A stretch of 38,961 bases of DNA, taken from assembly GCA_030447585.1 (NCBI GenBank), contig JAUJOO010000015.1, positions 1 to 38,961 of the forward strand, given 5' to 3'. Shown one piece after another: positions 1 through 8,447 of the stretch. How positions within the stretch are numbered: the first letter of the stretch is position 1; each line of letters opens with the position of its first letter. The notes below the pieces were generated by a model that saw nothing but the letters and a program-made list of their open reading frames with translations, was not told the origin of the DNA and made no database searches. The position numbers and the translations under genes are program-made. Source of the DNA: Nocardioidaceae bacterium (lineage in GTDB: Bacteria; Actinomycetota; Actinomycetes; Propionibacteriales; Nocardioidaceae).

Positions 1-1
1 G

Positions 2-412
2 GCCTCCGACCTCGCGGCGATCGACCGGGTCGACTCGATCTCGGTGTGCAAGTACCCGATCGGTGAGAACACCGATGCAGGCGAGCCAGGGCTCATCAGC
101 TCGAACCGGCTGGTCGGAGAGGCAGCCGCGGACGAGTTGGCCGCACTCCAGTCGACCCCGATCGGTGGAGGCCCGGACGACCCGCAGAACTGCGTCGACG
201 ACATGATCGGCGACGAGGCGATCGTGCTGTGGTTGAACAGCGGGAGTGATTCCCACCGGATCCACGTGTACTACAACTGGTGCTTCCACAACGGCTTTGA
301 TGACGGTACGACGATGCGGGCGCTCACCCGAGAGGCCTGCTTGCCCCTCATCCAGCCGCCCATCTTCCTCTACAGCGGCTCGTCGGCGCCGTTCCGCCTC
401 TGCTCCCCCTAA
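2..412 (+). CDS. C-terminal part of an unrecognised protein, cut by the left edge
   Basis: The reading frame is open from the first bases of the window, so the gene begins upstream and only about 136 residues are seen. A GTG at position 44 lies inside the frame, but coding-like sequence (ASDLAAIDRVDSIS) precedes it, so it is probably not the start. The fragment carries five spaced cysteines (SVCKYP, PQNCVDD, YNWCFHN, REACLPL, RLCSP), which suggests an exported, disulfide-bonded domain. I do not recognise the family. The stop is followed within about 30 bases by the end of the convergent gene on the other strand. An exported or lipoprotein role is inference; its signal peptide would lie outside the window. 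Confidence 0.6.
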   Translation, partial: ASDLAAIDRVDSISVCKYPIGENTDAGEPGLISSNRLVGEAAADELAALQSTPIGGGPDDPQNCVDDMIGDEAIVLWLNSGSDSHRIHVYYNWCFHNGFDDGTTMRALTREACLPLIQPPIFLYSGSSAPFRLCSP

Positions 413-442
413 TGCGCTGACCGAAAGCTCAAACCGAACCGA

Positions 443-880
443 CTAACGGATCTTCTGTCCCAGATCGAGACCGTGGTCGTGGCCGGCCGGATAACCGTTG
501 TGCTCCATGGCCTTGCCCAGCTGGAGACCGCTGTCTCCTCCCTTGGTCGGGCTCTGGCTGCGCAGCTCCGTACCGAGATGCAGACTCTGGTCCTGCCCCT
601 TGCCGTGCTTCTCGTGCCCCTTGCCGTGCTTCTCGTGCCCCTTGGCCGTGCTTCTCGTGCCCCTTGCCGTGCGTCCCGTGGGCCTTGCCGTGCTTCTCGT
701 GCCCCTTGGCCGTGCTTCTCGTGCGCCTTGCCGTGGTCGTCGTTGGACTTCAGGTGGTCGTCTCGAGCCCACGTACGAACATCGTCAGCGGATGGCTGAC
801 CGACCGCCCCCCGTCACAGCGCCGGCAATCACCAGCGCCACCAAACCCGCGGCAGCCGCTGCCTTTTGGAGAGGGTGCAT
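443..880 (-). pseudogene. Secreted histidine/lysine-rich heptad-repeat protein, broken by three +1 shifts
   Basis: An ATG at 880-878, preceded by a good AGGAGGA ribosome site, opens a signal peptide (MHPLQKAAAAAGLVALVIAG), but the frame stops soon after at CGC-TGA. Removing one G from the six-G run just before that stop continues the protein as QPSADDVRTWARDDHLKSN and into GHEKHGK heptads. Two of the 21-nt repeat units carry one extra base (GGCCAA instead of GGCAA), each shifting the frame. Correcting both gives an unbroken run of heptads and a tail ending GHDHGLDLGQKIR. The three shifts add to +3, so the C-terminal frame equals that of the ATG. It is either a decaying or phase-variable gene or a set of homopolymer sequencing errors. 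The intact product would be an exported, highly charged protein, perhaps cation- or surface-binding (inference). Confidence 0.55.
600..748 (-). repeat. Seven tandem units of 21-22 nt encoding GHEKHGK-type heptads
   Basis: On the plus strand the units start at 600, 621, 642, 664, 685, 706 and 728. Five are 21 nt; those at 642 and 706 are 22 nt, with one extra G in TTGGCCG. The unit at 664 is a variant (HGTHGK-type) and the one at 728 is the most divergent (SNDDHGK). Units are directly adjacent with no spacers, so this is a coding minisatellite rather than a CRISPR array. That the same extra base sits in two non-adjacent units suggests it was copied by unit duplication. Confidence 0.85.
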
Positions 881-1087
881 GGGGGTCCTCCTCGTCTGCG
901 CCAAGTTCCCTTATCCCAGCAGTCCCGGTCGCGGCGCCATAGCCCGATCGGGTATTGTCCACGGCGCCATGGCGGTCCTGGACTGCGGAGCTACGATGTT
1001 CGGGGTAGATCACCGGAGCTCAGGTCCCGACCGATTTCCACGAACTTCGTTGTGCCCGGCTCGCAAGCCACCCGGCCGCTGACGACG

Positions 1088-2527
1088 TCAGGCGAGCTCG
1101 AAACGCACTGTGCGGGTCTCCTTGTTCGCCTCGACTAGGCGAGCCTTGACCCGTTCGCCGAGCGGCAGCGACGTGTCGCTCGGACTCGTCAGCCGCGCCT
1201 CAACGGCAGGGACGGACAGCATCACCGACCCTTTTCGCTTGTCCTTGTGGTCGACCTCGGTGACAACTCCTTCGAACTCCTCGCCGAGCCGGTCGGCCAA
1301 GATGCCGGCCTCCACCAGGTCGAGGATCGCCCGCTCGAACTGGTGTGCCAACCGGTCGGACTGCTCCATCTGCTTGGGCAACCCTTTCAATGCAGTCCTT
1401 ACCCACTCCGGAATGTCTGCATCGGCACAGAGCGCGACGCATATCTCACCGGCGTACCGGTCCACCAGCCGCCGTAGGGGCGCCGTGACATGGGCGTACT
1501 CGTTGGCAAGTGCTGCGTGCTCGATATGTTCGGGCACACCTCCGTCGAAGGCGACGTAGCCCGCTCCCCGGAGCAGGCTCGTGCAGGAGTTGAGCATCGC
1601 CGCGCCCGCGGGGGTGTTGGGGTCCAGAGTGCGGACGAAGTCGGGATAGTCGATGTCGGGGTGCCAGTCGAGGTGCAACGCTCTGGCTGTTCGACGCAAC
1701 CGGCTGATGGCGTTGTCAGGGGGCGGCGGCAGCGTCCGAACCAGGCCCTCCTCGCCGTACAGCATGATCTCGGCCGCGCCCATGCCGGTCAGCAGAGAAA
1801 TCTGCGCGTTCCAGTTCTCGACCGGCAAGACGTCACGAAAAGCCAGCGACCAGCCGTCATCGCCGACGACCACCTCCTGCTCAGGCAGTGGCAGGCTGAC
1901 CCCGCCGCGCTCACGCTCTCGCTCGAGGCGGAGCTCACCGATGTCCCTCAGCAGAACGAAGACGTCGGCGGCTGAGCCATCGTCGAGCTGCGCTTGGACA
2001 GCCGCATAGTCGAAGCGTCCCCGGCTCCTGACCATGGCTCGTACGACGTCGACCTTGGATGCCTCACCGGTCCCGTCGAGGGCAATCGTCCAGACCAGCG
2101 CGGGCCTCGGCTGGTCGGGGAGCAAACTCGCCGCGCCCTCCGACAGCACCGGCGGATGAAGCGGGATGCGAGAGTCGGGGGCGTAGAGGGTCTGCCCGCG
2201 CCGATGCGCCTCGAGGTCGATCAAGCCACCCGGCTCGACGAACGCCGCCACGTCAGCGATCGCGTACCTGACCAGGTAGCCGTTTCGGGTGCGCTCCAGG
2301 TGCATCGCCTGATCGAGGTCCATGGACTCCGGGGGGTCGATGGTGACGAACGGGATCTCGGTCTGGTCGGCGTCCGGCAGCCTAGGGTTCGCCGCCGCGG
2401 ACTCCGCGGCCGCCAGCACCTCTGACGAGAACGCGCGCGGGATGCCGAGTTGCTCATCGATGGCTCGGAGACCGGCTACGAAGTCGGATGCGGCCCGACC
2501 GTGCAGGTTGACGATCCGTCTGGGCAC
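1088..2527 (-). CDS. RNB-domain ribonuclease (RNase II/R family, actinobacterial short form)
   Basis: Predicted 3'-5' exoribonuclease acting on single-stranded RNA in the cytoplasm. The 479-residue protein shows the RNB core: a catalytic block VTIDPPESMDLDQAMH (about residues 62-76), then YAIADVAAFV, the YAPDSRIPLHPPVLSEGAASLLP stretch, and a late block HVTAPLRRLVDRY that matches the family's TSPIRRYxD-type motif. A short S1-like beta tail closes it (EGVVTEVDHKDKRKG). Of the four usual catalytic acids, D64, D70 and D72 are present while the fourth position is Gln73; as I recall, this is common in the actinobacterial branch. There are no N-terminal cold-shock domains, so it is shorter than classic RNase R. 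The start is GTG with AAAGG seven bases upstream. It is divergent from trpB. Confidence 0.9.
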   Translation of the reverse strand: MPRRIVNLHGRAASDFVAGLRAIDEQLGIPRAFSSEVLAAAESAAANPRLPDADQTEIPFVTIDPPESMDLDQAMHLERTRNGYLVRYAIADVAAFVEPGGLIDLEAHRRGQTLYAPDSRIPLHPPVLSEGAASLLPDQPRPALVWTIALDGTGEASKVDVVRAMVRSRGRFDYAAVQAQLDDGSAADVFVLLRDIGELRLERERERGGVSLPLPEQEVVVGDDGWSLAFRDVLPVENWNAQISLLTGMGAAEIMLYGEEGLVRTLPPPPDNAISRLRRTARALHLDWHPDIDYPDFVRTLDPNTPAGAAMLNSCTSLLRGAGYVAFDGGVPEHIEHAALANEYAHVTAPLRRLVDRYAGEICVALCADADIPEWVRTALKGLPKQMEQSDRLAHQFERAILDLVEAGILADRLGEEFEGVVTEVDHKDKRKGSVMLSVPAVEARLTSPSDTSLPLGERVKARLVEANKETRTVRFELA

Positions 2528-2556
2528 GTCGAAGCCTTTCCCTCAGTCTGCAGTGC

Positions 2557-2585
2557 TTGACCACCCTAGTGGTGGACGGTAGACC
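2557..2585 (+). promoter_or_regulatory. Candidate promoter for trpB in the divergent intergenic region
   Basis: TTGACC (2557-2562) and TAGACC (2580-2585) are separated by 17 bases, a sigma-A-like layout about 100 bases before the trpB start. On the minus strand the same region carries TAGGGT (complement of 2563-2568), a possible -10 for the RNB gene with a roughly 30-base leader. ACCAC-CCTA-GTGGT at 2560-2573 forms a short inverted repeat between these elements and could be an operator. All of this is by eye. Confidence 0.35.
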
Positions 2586-2681
2586 CCTCCCGCTCGCACA
2601 CGTCGGCCGCGACCAAGGGTGGACGACCCGCGCACTTGGTGCGAGTCTGAGAATCTCATCGTCGAGCGACAGGAGACCGCC

Positions 2682-4061
2682 ATGACCACTTCCCCGCAGC
2701 ACAAGGTCCTGCTCAACGAGAACGAGATGCCGACGCGGTGGTACAACGTGCTGCATGATCTCCCCACCCCGGCGCCCCCGGTGCTCCACCCGGGGACTGG
2801 CCTGCCCGTCGGCCCAGACGACCTGGCGCCGTTGTTCCCTATGGACCTGATCTTGCAGGAAGTGGCCACCGACCAGTACGTCGACATCCCCGAAGAGGTG
2901 CTCGACGTCTACAAGCTGTGGAGGCCAAGTCCTCTGTACCGCGCGCACCGGCTGGAGAAGGCGCTCGGAACGCCGGCACGCATCTACTACAAGTACGAGG
3001 GAGTGTCGCCCGCCGGCTCGCACAAGCCGAACACGGCGGTGCCGCAGGCCTTCTACAACGCCAAGGCGGGGATCAAAAAGCTGAGCACGGAAACCGGCGC
3101 CGGACAATGGGGCACCGCGCTGGCGTTCGCCTGCGCTCAGTTCAATCTCGGCTGTGAGGTGTGGCAGGTGCGGGCGTCGTACGACCAGAAACCGTACCGC
3201 CGCATCATGATGGAGACGTTCGGTGCCACGGTCCACCCGAGCCCCTCGGATCTGACGGAGGCAGGGCGCTCGATCCTCGCCGCGGATTCCGACTCGACAG
3301 GGTCGCTGGGAATCGCCATCAGTGAGGCGGTCGAGGTCGCTGCGCAGGATCCGACGACGAACTACGCCCTCGGCAGCGTGCTCAACCATGTGCTCTTGCA
3401 CCAGACCATCATCGGTGAAGAGGCGCTGCTCCAGCTGGGCAAGATCGACGAACAGGTGGACCTGCTCATCGGCTGCACGGGTGGTGGCTCCAACTTCGGG
3501 GGTCTGATGTTCCCGTTCCTGCGGGAGAAGTGGGCGGGCCGGATGAGCCCGGACCTGCTCGCCGTCGAGCCGGCTTCGTGCCCGTCCTTGACCCAGGGCA
3601 CGTACGCCTACGACTTCGGCGACACGATCGGCTACACGCCGCTCATGAAGATGCACACGTTGGGACATGACTTCGTGCCCGACCCGATTCACGCTGGAGG
3701 CCTGCGCTACCACGGGATGAGCCCGCTCATCAGCCACCTCTACGAGCAGAAGGAGATAGACGCCATCGCCAAGCAGCAGGTCGAGTGTTTCGCGGCAGGC
3801 GTGCTGTTCGCCCGCACCGAGGGGATCGTGCCCGCTCCGGAGCCGACGCACGCCCTCGCAGCAGCGGTGGAGGAGGCGCTGCGCTGCAAGGAGTCTGGGG
3901 AGGAGAAGGTGATCTTGACCGCGCTGTGCGGCCACGGCCACCTTGACCTGCCCGCGTATGACGCCTACTTTTCGGGCTCGATCGAGGACCACGGTTGGGA
4001 GGACGCCGACCTGCAGGCAGCGGTCCACAAAGCACTGGAGAAGCTGCCCACCTCGGTCTAG
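2682..4061 (+). CDS. trpB: Tryptophan synthase beta chain, TrpB2 type (PLP-dependent)
   Basis: Condenses indole (or indole from indole-glycerol phosphate) with serine to make tryptophan, or acts as a stand-alone indole-salvage enzyme as proposed for TrpB2 proteins. The 459-residue product has the PLP lysine in AGSHKPNTA (Lys115), the ETGAGQWG substrate loop and the phosphate-binding [11 protein letters not shown] loop. The long N-terminal extension ([30 protein letters not shown]) marks it as TrpB2 rather than TrpB1. I chose ATG 2682 because AGGAGA lies just upstream; an ATG-like frame also extends to 2619 but lacks a ribosome site. No trpA, trpC or trpD is adjacent, which fits a solo TrpB2. 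The long open frame on the opposite strand is a shadow. Confidence 0.93.
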   Translation: MTTSPQHKVLLNENEMPTRWYNVLHDLPTPAPPVLHPGTGLPVGPDDLAPLFPMDLILQEVATDQYVDIPEEVLDVYKLWRPSPLYRAHRLEKALGTPARIYYKYEGVSPAGSHKPNTAVPQAFYNAKAGIKKLSTETGAGQWGTALAFACAQFNLGCEVWQVRASYDQKPYRRIMMETFGATVHPSPSDLTEAGRSILAADSDSTGSLGIAISEAVEVAAQDPTTNYALGSVLNHVLLHQTIIGEEALLQLGKIDEQVDLLIGCTGGGSNFGGLMFPFLREKWAGRMSPDLLAVEPASCPSLTQGTYAYDFGDTIGYTPLMKMHTLGHDFVPDPIHAGGLRYHGMSPLISHLYEQKEIDAIAKQQVECFAAGVLFARTEGIVPAPEPTHALAAAVEEALRCKESGEEKVILTALCGHGHLDLPAYDAYFSGSIEDHGWEDADLQAAVHKALEKLPTSV

Positions 4062-4248
4062 CGCGACAGGCCTGAGCCGCGCGACCGCGGAGGAGTGCAT
4101 GTCTCTATCGCCGTGGCGGGATGTGGACTCCCGCATCCGCCAGGGGGTGAGCGACGGCCTTGTGATGCCCCCTGGTGACAGGACTGTGGCCTGCGCCAAA
4201 ATATACGTGGATAAGGCCGCACCCGCGTCCCTATACAAGGAGGAAGCC

Positions 4249-4419
4249 ATGAAGGAGCTCAAGTGCCGCGATGCGGGCTTCGACTGCGATGCCGTCGTTC
4301 ACGGGAATTCGGTGGAAGAGGTCATGGCGCAGGTACGTCCGCACGCCAAGGATGTCCATCAGGTCGACGTCACCCCTGACATGGAGAAGCAACTATCGGG
4401 AGTCGTCAGGGACGTCTGA
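4249..4419 (+). CDS. DUF1059-family small protein
   Basis: A 56-residue protein beginning MKELKCRDAGFDCDAVVHG, with the conserved DUF1059 pattern: C-R-D-x-G-x-D-C near the N-terminus, then a helical E-E-V-M-x-Q segment and a final VDVTPDMEKQL. Function is unknown; the two N-terminal cysteines could bind metal or form a redox pair (inference). The start is supported by AAGGAGGA at 4238-4245. It lies 187 bases after trpB and 49 bases before the DsrE-like gene on the same strand, so a small operon with the latter is likely. The AT-rich AAAATATAC near 4198-4206 could be a -10 element, but no good -35 is visible. Confidence 0.8.
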   Translation: MKELKCRDAGFDCDAVVHGNSVEEVMAQVRPHAKDVHQVDVTPDMEKQLSGVVRDV

Positions 4420-4468
4420 CGGGGCACCGCCTCATACCTTCTCCCCCATTAACGTTGGAGGTCAGACG

Positions 4469-4831
4469 ATGGGGAAGCTGCTTATGCACATCACCTGCGG
4501 CCCCGAGGCGCCGACTCGTGCCGCGCTCGGTCTGCTGGTCGCGCGCGCGGCCGTCGATGAGGGTCACGACGTCAGCGTCTTTCTTGCCGGCGACGGCGTC
4601 CAGCTGGTCCGTAACGCGGTCCTGGACGCCCTTACCGGTTTGGGCACGGGTTCGCTGCGTGAGTCATTCGACGCGGTAGTGGCTGGAGGCGGGCGCTTCT
4701 ACCTGTCAGGCATGTCCAGCAAGGCTCGCGGGGTTACAGAGGCAGACCTCGAGGGCAAGGCTGCGGAGTTCGCGATGCCGAACCGGCTCGTCCAGCTCAC
4801 TTTCGAGGCTGACCGAAGCCTCACCTACTAG
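4469..4831 (+). CDS. DsrE/DsrF-like family protein
   Basis: The 120-residue protein opens GKLLMHITCGPEAPTRAALGL and continues with VARAAVDEGHDVSVFLAGDGVQL, the alpha/beta fold pattern of DsrE-like proteins (peroxiredoxin-like or sulfur-relay family). A cysteine is present at the first strand end (ITCGPE), but not at the position used by DsrE sulfur carriers, so sulfur transfer cannot be assumed. The start ATG 4469 has TTGGAGG seven bases upstream. It follows the DUF1059 gene closely. A stress- or sulfur-related role is possible but not shown. Confidence 0.8.
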   Translation: MGKLLMHITCGPEAPTRAALGLLVARAAVDEGHDVSVFLAGDGVQLVRNAVLDALTGLGTGSLRESFDAVVAGGGRFYLSGMSSKARGVTEADLEGKAAEFAMPNRLVQLTFEADRSLTY

Positions 4832-4843
4832 ACCACAGCGCGC

Positions 4844-4945
4844 TCAGAGCCGGTCCCACGCCTCAGCTGCACCCGCTGGCCAGTCGTCGAACCCGGCGTC
4901 TACCACCAGCCGCCAAGTCGATGGGGCCATGAGTGCCGCTGTCAT
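4844..4945 (-). CDS. Possible 33-residue protein coupled to the amidase gene
   Basis: The ATG at 4945-4943 overlaps the amidase stop in an ATGA, a layout typical of translational coupling. The peptide MTAALMAPSTWRLVVDAG continues to a TGA at 4844 and is rich in Trp and acidic residues. It ends 12 bases from the convergent DsrE-like gene. I do not recognise it. It could instead be a remnant of an older, longer amidase C-terminus or a chance frame. Confidence 0.3.
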   Translation of the reverse strand: MTAALMAPSTWRLVVDAGFDDWPAGAAEAWDRL

Positions 4946-6387
4946 GCCCGCTCGACGGTGAACGGCGTCGAGGGGTGAGGCCAGCGACCCGCAACCGTAG
5001 AGGCCGCCTCGACCTGAGCGGCCAAGGAGAGCAGCCGGTGGTCCAAGCCCGGCGCGGCAGCCAGCATCACCCCCACCGGTAGTCCGCTGCGGGTCCAGTG
5101 CAGGGGCAGGGACACAGCCGGCATGCCGGTGACGTTCCAGACGGCCGTAAACGGCGTGAACCTCTTCTGCGCGTCGAAGTCCGCCGCCGGGTCCGCATCG
5201 TTGCGCAGGCTCCCCACCGGTGCCGGAAGTTGCGCAAGCGTCGGTGTCAGCACGGCATCGTACGGCGCCAGCGCGCGGAGCATGACTGCGGCCGACTGGC
5301 GCATTTCGACGAGCGCCTGGACGAAACCGATCGCGGTGGCGGCGCGTCCGCGCTCGCGGAGCCAGCGGCTCAGCGGTCGGAGCTCGTCCTCACGTGTCGG
5401 GTCGACCGGCCACGCGGCCGCACCTACCGACCAGACGACCTCGAACGCCTCGACCGTCTCCTCGGGCAGCGGCAGCTCGAAGTCTTCAACCTGGTGGCCG
5501 AGGTCGATGAGCAACCGGCTCGCCCCCTCGTACCCCTCGAGCGCCTCGGGATCGACGTCCCCGTCTGCAATAGGGGGGCGTGCGAACCGGGCAACCCGCA
5601 TCCGGCCCGGCGCGCGGTCGCACCAACCCAGGTAGGTCTCACCTGCGGGCAGCGGAGCCGCCCACGCCGGGTCGCCGACCGCGGGACCAGCCATCGCGTC
5701 AAGCAGCGCTGCTGCGTCACGGACCGTGGTGGCTAACGAGCCAGCCGTGGACAGGCCGCTGACGTCGCCGTACAGCGGAGCGGCGCTGACCCGACCGCGG
5801 CTCGGTTTGACCCCCACCAGACCGCACACGCTGGCGGGGATGCGGATGGAGCCGCCGCCGTCCGACCCGTGGGCAAGTGGCAGCAGTCCCGTCGCGACGG
5901 CGGCGGCGGCACCGCCGGACGAGCCACCCGCCGAACGATCCAGGTCGTACGGCGTACGGGCGGCTGGGGCGACCTCAGGCTCGGTGTAGCAGGGTGAGCC
6001 GAACTCCGGGGTGTTCGTCTTGCCGAGACTTATGAGTCCCGCGCCCTCCATCCGCAGCACCACCTCATCAGATTGGCGTGGGACCGTGTCCGCGAAGACG
6101 GCCGAGCCGTAGGTCGTCCGCACCCCCGCTGTGGCGGTGAGATCCTTGATGCCCGTCGGAACTCCGAGCAGTGGCGGGGCGCTCTCCGGGTCATCGCGCA
6201 GACGCTGACCAGCGTCAGCCGCGGCGGCGCGGGCGGCCGCTGCGGTGAGCGTGACGAACGCCCCAACGGCGTCGGCGTACTCCGCGACCCGCGCCAGCAG
6301 ATGGTCGACCACGTCACCTGGGGAGGTCTCCCCCGACCGGTACGCCGCGGCCAGGTCCAACGCTGTCAACTCGTGCAGCTCCGGCAT
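4942..6387 (-). CDS. Amidase (amidase-signature family)
   Basis: Hydrolyses a carboxamide to acid plus ammonia; the substrate is not predictable from sequence. The catalytic Ser-cisSer-Lys set is visible: Lys in GVPTGIKDLT, the cis-Ser in GGSSGGAAAAVATG, and the nucleophile in HGSDGGGSIRIPAS. Length (481 residues from this start) is normal for the family. I start at the methionine of MPELHELTALDLAAAYRSGE because family members usually begin this way; an ATG 36 bases upstream follows a GGGGAGAG motif directly and is the alternative. It is not a GatA: no gatB or gatC is nearby. It lies about 97 bases after the RNase H/phosphatase gene on the same strand. Confidence 0.9.
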   Translation of the reverse strand: MPELHELTALDLAAAYRSGETSPGDVVDHLLARVAEYADAVGAFVTLTAAAARAAAADAGQRLRDDPESAPPLLGVPTGIKDLTATAGVRTTYGSAVFADTVPRQSDEVVLRMEGAGLISLGKTNTPEFGSPCYTEPEVAPAARTPYDLDRSAGGSSGGAAAAVATGLLPLAHGSDGGGSIRIPASVCGLVGVKPSRGRVSAAPLYGDVSGLSTAGSLATTVRDAAALLDAMAGPAVGDPAWAAPLPAGETYLGWCDRAPGRMRVARFARPPIADGDVDPEALEGYEGASRLLIDLGHQVEDFELPLPEETVEAFEVVWSVGAAAWPVDPTREDELRPLSRWLRERGRAATAIGFVQALVEMRQSAAVMLRALAPYDAVLTPTLAQLPAPVGSLRNDADPAADFDAQKRFTPFTAVWNVTGMPAVSLPLHWTRSGLPVGVMLAAAPGLDHRLLSLAAQVEAASTVAGRWPHPSTPFTVERA

Positions 6388-6483
6388 GCCGACAGCCTGC
6401 CTCACCGCTGCCACGGTCGCCATCTCTCCCCGTGCGGGTCGGAGCGGATGAAGCGCGACCCTGCCAGGCACTCAGTGATCCAG

Positions 6484-7695
6484 TCAGGGCAACGCGGAGA
6501 ACTGGCGGAGCGCTGAAGCGCCGGACTCGTAGAAGGACAGGGTCGTGAGCGAGGCCGGAGCCAGCAGCATCTTGTTGATGGAGGCCAGCGGAGCATCGAG
6601 GCAGTAGCGCACTGACAGCTTGATCGGGTTGACGTGGCTGACGATGACCACCGTCTTTCCGACGTATGACGCCAGCGCCCGAACCAACGCCGCCTCGACC
6701 CGCTCCTGCACCTCGATGATCGACTCACCGCCACCCGGCGGGGCGTAGTCCATCGTCGTCAGCCAGTGGTCGAGCTGCTCGGGCCAGTGCTTCTCCACTT
6801 CCTCCAACGTCAGACCGTCCCACGCTCCGAACCCACATTCTTGAAAGCCGTCGTCCACCGCCACTGGCACACCCACCACCTTCTCGACCGTGGCGGCGGT
6901 GTCACGGGTCCGCTGCAGCGGCGACGTCACGATGGCATCCACCCCGTCAAGGGCCAATGCCTGCGCCGCGCGTTCGGCCTGGGCGAACCCCTCGTCGGTG
7001 AGCCCGGGATCGTCTCCGCCCGGGCCGGAGAACTTCCGGTCCACGGTGTGCTGGGTGAGGCCGTGCCGAAGAAAGACCAGCGTCGTCACCACACCGAGGT
7101 CACTCCACCCGAGCATCGGGTTCCGCGAGCGCTCGGCCGACGGGTCGACCGAGACCGTGCCGCCAACGCTGCCCGGGGCGGCGGTCTCCCACGCCTCAGG
7201 AGTCGGGTCGCCAGGCGCGTTGCTCGCCGACATGGCGGTGTCGCCGCCACCAGTCTCGTCGTCGACGTCATACACATCTCCGTGGACCGCTGCGTCCATC
7301 GCGAGGTTCGCGAGCCGGTCCGCGGCCTGGTTGTGCTCTCGCGGCACCCAGGTCCACAAGGTGCCGAAGGGGGCGAGCCGCTGGGCCTCGACTGCTAGGG
7401 GTCTCATGGACGGGTGCTTGACCTTCCAGCGGCCAGACATCTGCTCGATGACCAGCTTGGAGTCCATTCGCACCTCGAGGAGAGCGTCGGGAGTGTGCTC
7501 CAGGTAGAGCTTCAGCCCGGCGATCAGCCCCCGGTACTCCGCGACGTTGTTGGTCGCCGTACCGATGGCCTCGGCCGCTTGCGCGATCACCTCGTTGGTC
7601 TCGGCGTCACGCAGCAGTGCGCCGAAGCCCGCAGGACCAGGGTTGCCCCTTGACCCACCGTCGGCCTCGACGACGACGCTTCGGTGCGATGCCAT
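6484..7695 (-). CDS. Bifunctional RNase HI / histidine phosphatase
   Basis: The N-terminal domain (about residues 1-135) is RNase HI, which cuts RNA in RNA-DNA hybrids. Its metal ligands appear as D12 (VEADGGSRGNPG), E53 (NVAEYRGL), D78 (RMDSKLVIE) and D126 (NQAADRLA). An acidic, low-complexity linker (about 140-195) leads to a phosphoglycerate-mutase-like acid phosphatase with the RHG motif at 210-212 (LVFLRHGLTQHT) and a late SHVNPIK histidine. This fusion is known in actinobacteria (M. tuberculosis Rv2228c), where a CobC-like alpha-ribazole phosphatase activity has been proposed. It follows the zinc-ribbon gene by 8 bases, so the two are probably cotranscribed. Confidence 0.95.
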   Translation of the reverse strand: MASHRSVVVEADGGSRGNPGPAGFGALLRDAETNEVIAQAAEAIGTATNNVAEYRGLIAGLKLYLEHTPDALLEVRMDSKLVIEQMSGRWKVKHPSMRPLAVEAQRLAPFGTLWTWVPREHNQAADRLANLAMDAAVHGDVYDVDDETGGGDTAMSASNAPGDPTPEAWETAAPGSVGGTVSVDPSAERSRNPMLGWSDLGVVTTLVFLRHGLTQHTVDRKFSGPGGDDPGLTDEGFAQAERAAQALALDGVDAIVTSPLQRTRDTAATVEKVVGVPVAVDDGFQECGFGAWDGLTLEEVEKHWPEQLDHWLTTMDYAPPGGGESIIEVQERVEAALVRALASYVGKTVVIVSHVNPIKLSVRYCLDAPLASINKMLLAPASLTTLSFYESGASALRQFSALP

Positions 7696-7703
7696 CGCCG
7701 TCG

Positions 7704-8447
7704 TCAGATCCCCGAGTCCTGGGTGCGCACCAAGATGCGATCACACTCCTCGCAGCGCAGGACCTCGTCACTCGGCGCCGCCGCGATCCTGGCGAGCTCC
7801 GCCGCGCCGACATCGAGACGGCAACCGCCACAACGTTTGTGACGCAGAGCGCCGACGCCAACGCCGCCGAGCTGTCTCCGCAGTCTCTCGTAGAGCTTCA
7901 GCAGGTCCTGCGGGACGTCTGCTGACAGCACCTCCCGCTCGGCGCGTGCGTCCGCGCGCTGCTGGACCAGGTCGCCGTTCGCCCGGTCGCGAGCCTTGAC
8001 CGCCTCGCTCACCTGCACCTCCAGCGTCTCGAGGTGCGCTGCGAGCCGTTCGTGCTCGGTCTGTGCCTGCTCCAGCCGCTCCATCACCTCCAGCTCCACA
8101 TCCTCCAAGTCACTGATCCGCCGCTCGAGGGTCGATGTCTCGTGCTGCATCGCCTGCAGCTGCTTTGGGTCACTGACCAGGCCCGCCTCGACGCGTTGAC
8201 GGTTGCGCTGCCGCCGCGCCTTGACCTGCTCGACATCGGCGTCGGCCTTGCGTTGCTCTCGGGTGAGGTCTCCGATTTCCGTCTGCAGGCGGCCGTACGC
8301 CGTTTGGAGGTCGTTGCGGCGTTCGGTCAGCTCGGCCAGCGCGACCCCCTCGGGCAACGTCTCGAGCCGATGCTCGAGAAGGTCGAGCCGCGCATCCACC
8401 GCCTGCAGGTCGAGGAGCTTGAGTTGGGCGAACGGATCGGCTTTCAG
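7704..8447 (-). CDS. Coiled-coil zinc-ribbon protein (Rv2229c/CT398 type), apparent CTG start
   Basis: A 247-residue protein made of a long coiled coil (about residues 5-180, heptads such as LEHRLETLP and LERRISDLEDVELEVMERL) followed by a C-terminal zinc ribbon with two CxxC pairs (KRCGGC and LRCEEC). The family is thought to bind nucleic acid or protein partners; the role is unknown. Homologs start MKA-; here the matching position is CTG-AAA-GCC, preceded by a good AAGGAG six bases upstream. The nearest upstream GTG (around 8504) would add residues unlike the family and overlap the nif3-like gene. The CTG start is therefore inferred from the ribosome site and family length. Neighbours match the M. 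tuberculosis Rv2228c-Rv2230c order. Confidence 0.88.
   Translation of the reverse strand: MKADPFAQLKLLDLQAVDARLDLLEHRLETLPEGVALAELTERRNDLQTAYGRLQTEIGDLTREQRKADADVEQVKARRQRNRQRVEAGLVSDPKQLQAMQHETSTLERRISDLEDVELEVMERLEQAQTEHERLAAHLETLEVQVSEAVKARDRANGDLVQQRADARAEREVLSADVPQDLLKLYERLRRQLGGVGVGALRHKRCGGCRLDVGAAELARIAAAPSDEVLRCEECDRILVRTQDSGI

Noticed and set aside
600-748. Tandem 21-22 nt repeats as a CRISPR array
   Set aside because: Units are contiguous with no unique spacers and encode heptads in a signal-peptide-bearing gene.
2454-4262. 602-codon open frame on the minus strand opposite trpB
   Set aside because: Its sequence has no family features and is a mirror of the well-supported trpB coding frame in high-GC DNA.
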